Origin: Ferrovibrio sp035304305
GTDB taxonomy: Bacteria; Pseudomonadota; Alphaproteobacteria; Ferrovibrionales; Ferrovibrionaceae
NCBI RefSeq assembly: GCF_035304305.1
Contig: NZ_DATGQG010000142.1
Coordinates: 1-8,737 of the forward strand
Length of the DNA: 8,737 nucleotides
Reading direction: 5' to 3'
Positions 5,660-8,737 of this stretch are shown here, piece after piece; within the stretch, counting starts at the first letter, position 1, and the number at the start of each line of letters is the position of its first letter. The notes below the pieces were generated by a model. The model was not told where the DNA came from. It saw only the letters and a list, made by a program, of their open reading frames with translations, and did no database searches. A program made the translations under genes and the position numbers.

Positions 5660-7000
5660 ATGCGCTATCTCGGTCTGACCGAAGCCGACCGCCGCGAGAT
5701 GCTGGCGGTGATCGGCGCGCCCAACATCGATGCGCTGTTCAGGGACGTGCCCGCCGGCGCGCTGAACCCGCAGCTCGACCTGCCGCCGCACCAGGGCGAG
5801 CTGGAAGTGGAGCGCGCCTTCGCCGCCATGGCGAAGAAGAATGTCTCGCCCATGGACGTGCCCTTCTTCCTCGGCGCCGGCGCCTACCGCCATCACATTC
5901 CGGCTGCCGTCGACCATCTGATCCAGCGCTCGGAATTCCTCACCTCCTATACGCCGTACCAGCCCGAGATCAGCCAGGGCACGCTGCAGTATCTCTTCGA
6001 GTTCCAGACCCAAGTCAGCATGATCACCGGCATGGAGGTGGCCAACGCCTCCATGTATGACGGCGCGACCGCGGCCGCCGAAGCGGTGCTGATGGCGCAG
6101 CGGGTCACCAAAAAGGGCAAGGCCGTGCTCTCGGGTGGCCTGCACCCGCATTACCGCGACACCATCGCCACGCTGATGGACCAGACGGACCAGCCGCATG
6201 TGGCGGCGCCGACGGATCTGAACGGTTCGGAAGACCTCTCCGCGCTGATCGACGACCAGACCGCCTGCGTGGTGGTGCAGAACCCGTCGGTCTTCGGCCA
6301 TCTGCGCGATCTTTCCGGCCTCGCGAAGGCCTGCCAGGCGAAAGACGCGCTGCTGGTCGTCGCCGTGGCGGAGGTCACCTCGCTCGGCCTCGTCACGCCG
6401 CCTGGCGCGATGGGTGCCGACATCGTGGTCGCCGAGGGCCAGGGGCTGGGCGTGCCGCTCAGCTTCGGCGGTCCCTATGTGGGCCTGTTCGCCACCCGCG
6501 AGAAATTCGTGCGCCAGATGCCGGGCCGCCTCTGCGGCGAGACCGTGGACCAGGACGGCCGGCGCGGCTTCGTGCTGACGCTGTCGGCCCGCGAGCAGCA
6601 TATCCGCCGCGAGAAGGCGACCTCGAACATCTGCACCAATTCCGGCCTCTGCGCCCTCGCCTTCACCATCCATCTCAGCCTGCTGGGCGAAGCCGGCTTC
6701 ACCCGTCTGGCCGAGATCAACCATGCCAAGGCCGTGCAGCTGGCCGAGAAGGTCGCGACGCTGAAGGGCGTCGAGGTCATCCCCGATGCCTTCTACAACG
6801 AGTTCGCCGTGAAGCTGCCGAAGCCGGCGGCTGATGTGGTGGAAGCGCTGGTGCAGAAGAACATTCTCGGCGGCGTGCCCGCCGCCCGCCTCTTCCCCGG
6901 TGAGCCCGCGCTGCACGACGTGCTGCTGCTGGCCGCCACCGAGACCAACAGCGAGGGCGACATGGATGCCCTGGTCGCCGCCCTGAAGGAGGTGCTGTGA
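5660..7000 (+). CDS. gcvPA: Glycine dehydrogenase (decarboxylating) subunit 1, P-protein N-terminal half
   Basis: This is the alpha subunit of the split P-protein, which with GcvPB decarboxylates glycine and moves the aminomethyl group to GcvH. It has 446 residues, the expected size for the split form. Motifs: the N-terminal MRYLGLTEADRREMLAVIG, FLGAGAYRHHIP (70-81), LTSYTPYQPEISQGTLQ (94-110), and NASMYDGATAAAEA (129-142). The fold is of aminotransferase type, but the PLP-binding lysine lies in the partner subunit. The ATG at 5660 is 9 bases after the gcvH stop, and its ribosome site TAAGGA overlaps that stop codon. The stop TGA overlaps the start of gcvPB. The split gene pair is common in alphaproteobacteria, firmicutes and archaea, in contrast to the single-chain GcvP of E. 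coli. Confidence 0.97.
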   Translation: MRYLGLTEADRREMLAVIGAPNIDALFRDVPAGALNPQLDLPPHQGELEVERAFAAMAKKNVSPMDVPFFLGAGAYRHHIPAAVDHLIQRSEFLTSYTPYQPEISQGTLQYLFEFQTQVSMITGMEVANASMYDGATAAAEAVLMAQRVTKKGKAVLSGGLHPHYRDTIATLMDQTDQPHVAAPTDLNGSEDLSALIDDQTACVVVQNPSVFGHLRDLSGLAKACQAKDALLVVAVAEVTSLGLVTPPGAMGADIVVAEGQGLGVPLSFGGPYVGLFATREKFVRQMPGRLCGETVDQDGRRGFVLTLSAREQHIRREKATSNICTNSGLCALAFTIHLSLLGEAGFTRLAEINHAKAVQLAEKVATLKGVEVIPDAFYNEFAVKLPKPAADVVEALVQKNILGGVPAARLFPGEPALHDVLLLAATETNSEGDMDALVAALKEVL

Positions 7001-8568
7001 TGCTGAACCGTCAGGGACGCCCGACCACGCCGAGCCAGGATGCCGACAGCGCCGCGGCCGGCACCATTACCGGCAACCGCGGCCTGCTGATGGAAGAGGC
7101 GCTGATCTTCGAACAGGGCGAGGATGGCCGCAGCGGCGTCGATCTGCCGCCCGCGCCGCAGGTGAAGGACCGCCTCGGCGGCCTGAAGCGGACCGGCCGG
7201 ATCGGCCTGCCGGGTCTTTCCGAGCCGCAGGTGGTGCGCCACTTCGTGCGGCTCTCGCAGAAGAACTATTCCATCGATGCGGGGCTCTATCCGCTCGGCT
7301 CCTGCACGATGAAGCACAATCCGCGGCTGAACGAGAAGATGGCGCGGCTGCCGGGCCTCGGCGACCTGCATCCGCTGCAGCCGGTTTCGACCGTGCAGGG
7401 CGCGCTGGAAGTCATCGACCGCCTCGCTGGCTGGCTGAAGACGCTGACCGGCATGCCGGCCGTGGCGATGTCGCCGGCCGCAGGCGCCCATGGCGAGCTC
7501 TGCGGCCTGATGGCGATCCGCGCGGCGCTCAAGGCGCGCGGCGACGTGCGCAAGCGCATCCTCGCGCCGGAATCCGCCCATGGCACCAATCCCGCCACGG
7601 CGGCGCTCTGCGGCTATACGGTCGATCCGATCCCGGCGACCGCCGATGGCCGCGTCGATCTCGAGGCCCTGCAGGCCAAGCTCGGCCCGGATGTGGCGGC
7701 GCTCATGCTGACCAATCCGAATACCTGCGGCCTGTTCGAGCGCGACATCAAAAAGGTCGCCGACATGGTGCATGCCGCCGGCGCCTTCTTCTACTGCGAC
7801 GGCGCGAACTTCAACGCCATCGTCGGCAAGGTGCGGCCGGGCGATCTCGGCGTCGACGCCATGCACATCAACCTGCACAAGACCTTCTCCACGCCCCATG
7901 GCGGCGGCGGTCCCGGCTCGGGCCCGGTCGTGCTGTCGGAGGCGCTGAAGGATTTCGTGCCGGTGCCCTATGTGGTGCACGGGAAGAACGGCTTCGAACT
8001 GGTGGAAGGCGGCGATGCGAAAAGCTTCGGCCGCATGAAGAGCTTCCACGGCCAGATGGGCATGTTCATCCGCGCGCTGGCCTACATGATGAGCCATGGC
8101 GGCGACGGGCTGAAGCGGGTGGCGGAAGACAGCGTGCTGGCCGCCAATTACGTCCTGGCGACGCTGAAGGACGTGATGAGTCCGAGCTTCGAAGGCCCCT
8201 GCATGCACGAGGCGCTGTTCGACGACCGCTTCCTGAAGGATACCGGCGTCACCACGCTCGACTTCGCCAAGGCGATGATCGACGAGGGCTATCACCCGAT
8301 GACGGTGTATTTCCCGCTGGTCGTCCACGGCGCGATGCTGATCGAACCGACGGAAAGCGAGAGCAAAGACAGCCTCGACATGTTCGTCGGCACCCTGCGC
8401 GGCCTGGCGCAGAAGGCGAAACAGGGCGACCAGGCGGCCTGGTTCCAGGGCGCGCCGCGCCTCACCCCGCGCCGCCGGCTGGACGAGACCCGCGCCGCCC
8501 GCGCGCCGATCCTGCGCTGGAAGCCCGGCACCAACGCCCCGCCGGCCGGCAAAGCCGCGGCGGAGTAA
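7000..8568 (+). CDS. gcvPB: Glycine dehydrogenase (decarboxylating) subunit 2, P-protein PLP subunit
   Basis: This is the beta subunit of the split P-protein and carries pyridoxal phosphate. It has 522 residues. Landmarks: the YPLGSCTMKHNPRLNEK region (97-113), AGAHGELCGLMAIRA (161-175), ESAHGTNPATAA (191-202), CDGANFNAIVGK (266-277), and MHINLHKTFSTPHGGGGPG (288-306), where Lys294 is the expected Schiff-base lysine. The C-terminal LDETRAARAPILRWKPGT is also family-typical. The ATG at 7000 shares one base with the gcvPA stop (TGATG). A full AAGGAGGT ribosome site lies 6 bases before it, which favours ATG 7000 over the in-frame GTG at 6997, only 3 bases from that site. The overlap suggests translational coupling, which would keep the two subunits equimolar. 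Confidence 0.97.
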   Translation: MLNRQGRPTTPSQDADSAAAGTITGNRGLLMEEALIFEQGEDGRSGVDLPPAPQVKDRLGGLKRTGRIGLPGLSEPQVVRHFVRLSQKNYSIDAGLYPLGSCTMKHNPRLNEKMARLPGLGDLHPLQPVSTVQGALEVIDRLAGWLKTLTGMPAVAMSPAAGAHGELCGLMAIRAALKARGDVRKRILAPESAHGTNPATAALCGYTVDPIPATADGRVDLEALQAKLGPDVAALMLTNPNTCGLFERDIKKVADMVHAAGAFFYCDGANFNAIVGKVRPGDLGVDAMHINLHKTFSTPHGGGGPGSGPVVLSEALKDFVPVPYVVHGKNGFELVEGGDAKSFGRMKSFHGQMGMFIRALAYMMSHGGDGLKRVAEDSVLAANYVLATLKDVMSPSFEGPCMHEALFDDRFLKDTGVTTLDFAKAMIDEGYHPMTVYFPLVVHGAMLIEPTESESKDSLDMFVGTLRGLAQKAKQGDQAAWFQGAPRLTPRRRLDETRAARAPILRWKPGTNAPPAGKAAAE

Positions 8569-8578
8569 GCCGACGGAA

Positions 8579-8611
8579 CCCGCCCGGCGCCGTTAGCGGT
8601 GGCTGGGCGGG
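8579..8611. terminator. Strong stem-loop between convergent genes, possible two-way terminator
   Basis: CCCGCCC (8579-8585) pairs exactly with GGGCGGG (8605-8611). The inside continues as G-U, G-C, C-G (8586-8588 with 8602-8604), a one-base bulge at 8601, and four more pairs (8589-8592 with 8597-8600) around a UUAG loop. It starts 11 bases after the gcvPB stop and contains the stop codon of the opposing gene in its loop. There is no U-run on the plus side and only two Us on the minus side, so intrinsic termination is uncertain. Confidence 0.45.
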
Positions 8612-8736
8612 AAACGTTTGAAGCGCTCGACGCGCTGCGTCGTCCGGCCGCCGCCCGCCAGCTTCGCCAGAAGCGCGGCGACGGCGCCGATCACCGCGAC
8701 GCCGATCAGCCAGACGATGACGATGAGGGTGGCACC
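8593..8736 (-). CDS. Small membrane protein, C-terminal fragment at the window edge
   Basis: An open frame of 47 codons plus stop enters from the right edge. It encodes one hydrophobic helix (TLIVIVWLIGVAVIGAVAAL) followed by a basic tail (AKLAGGGRTTQRVERFKRFP) that would lie in the cytoplasm under the positive-inside rule. The start lies outside the window, so length and family are unknown and I do not recognise it. Support is the clean membrane-helix pattern, the stop close to the convergent gcvPB stop (24 bases apart), and the lack of any other gene here. It could still be a chance frame in GC-rich DNA. Confidence 0.5.
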   Translation of the reverse strand, partial: GATLIVIVWLIGVAVIGAVAALLAKLAGGGRTTQRVERFKRFPPSHR

Positions 8737-8737
8737 G

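Noticed and set aside
5243..6916. 557-codon open frame on the minus strand across gcvH and gcvPA
   Set aside because: It is an antisense shadow of strongly recognised gcv genes. Its product is rich in His, Gln, Arg and Gly from mirrored GC-rich codons and shows no domain.
6793..8328. 511-codon open frame on the minus strand across gcvPA and gcvPB
   Set aside because: Same reason: the composition is typical of antisense frames in high-GC DNA, and the plus-strand gcvPB frame carries all the family motifs.
1..8737. CRISPR array, tRNA, insertion sequence or prophage signals
   Set aside because: No spaced direct repeats, cloverleaf patterns, transposase motifs or composition breaks were seen on either strand.

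Overview
The window is high-GC, gene-dense bacterial DNA. The codon bias, the split glycine-cleavage P-protein (GcvPA + GcvPB), the tandem glycine riboswitch and the chemoreceptor style all fit an alphaproteobacterium, perhaps of Rhodospirillales type. This is an inference from gene content; there is no rRNA or other taxonomic marker here.

Layout. Positions 1-1921 (minus strand) hold a two-gene sensory unit. A secreted stand-alone PDC/Cache-like protein (1322-1921) is followed 28 bases later by a methyl-accepting chemotaxis protein whose C-terminus runs off the left edge. Positions 2101-3725 (minus strand) hold a second likely operon: an Mpo1-like (DUF962) membrane protein, then a cyclase/kynurenine-formamidase-superfamily hydrolase. 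The intergenic region 3726-4158 is a divergent control region. It contains a leftward promoter and a strong 9-bp inverted repeat for the Mpo1-like gene, and a rightward promoter, a tandem two-aptamer glycine riboswitch and a short expression platform for the gcv operon. Positions 4159-8568 (plus strand) hold gcvT-gcvH-gcvPA-gcvPB, the pathway-specific part of the glycine cleavage system. At the right edge a small membrane protein (C-terminal part only) converges on gcvPB, and a strong GC-rich stem-loop lies between the two stop codons.

How the genes work together. GcvPA/GcvPB decarboxylate glycine and load the aminomethyl group onto the lipoyl arm of GcvH. GcvT passes the one-carbon unit to tetrahydrofolate and releases ammonia. 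Dihydrolipoamide dehydrogenase (L-protein) is not in the window and must come from elsewhere. The riboswitch would let glycine switch the operon on. The secreted PDC protein and the chemoreceptor probably sense a small molecule together, but the ligand cannot be read from sequence.

Most of the window is conventional. The points most worth a second look are the solitary PDC protein paired with a chemoreceptor, the compact riboswitch platform ending at a TTG start, several precise inverted repeats in control regions, and the glutamine substitutions in the metal motif of the cyclase-family protein.
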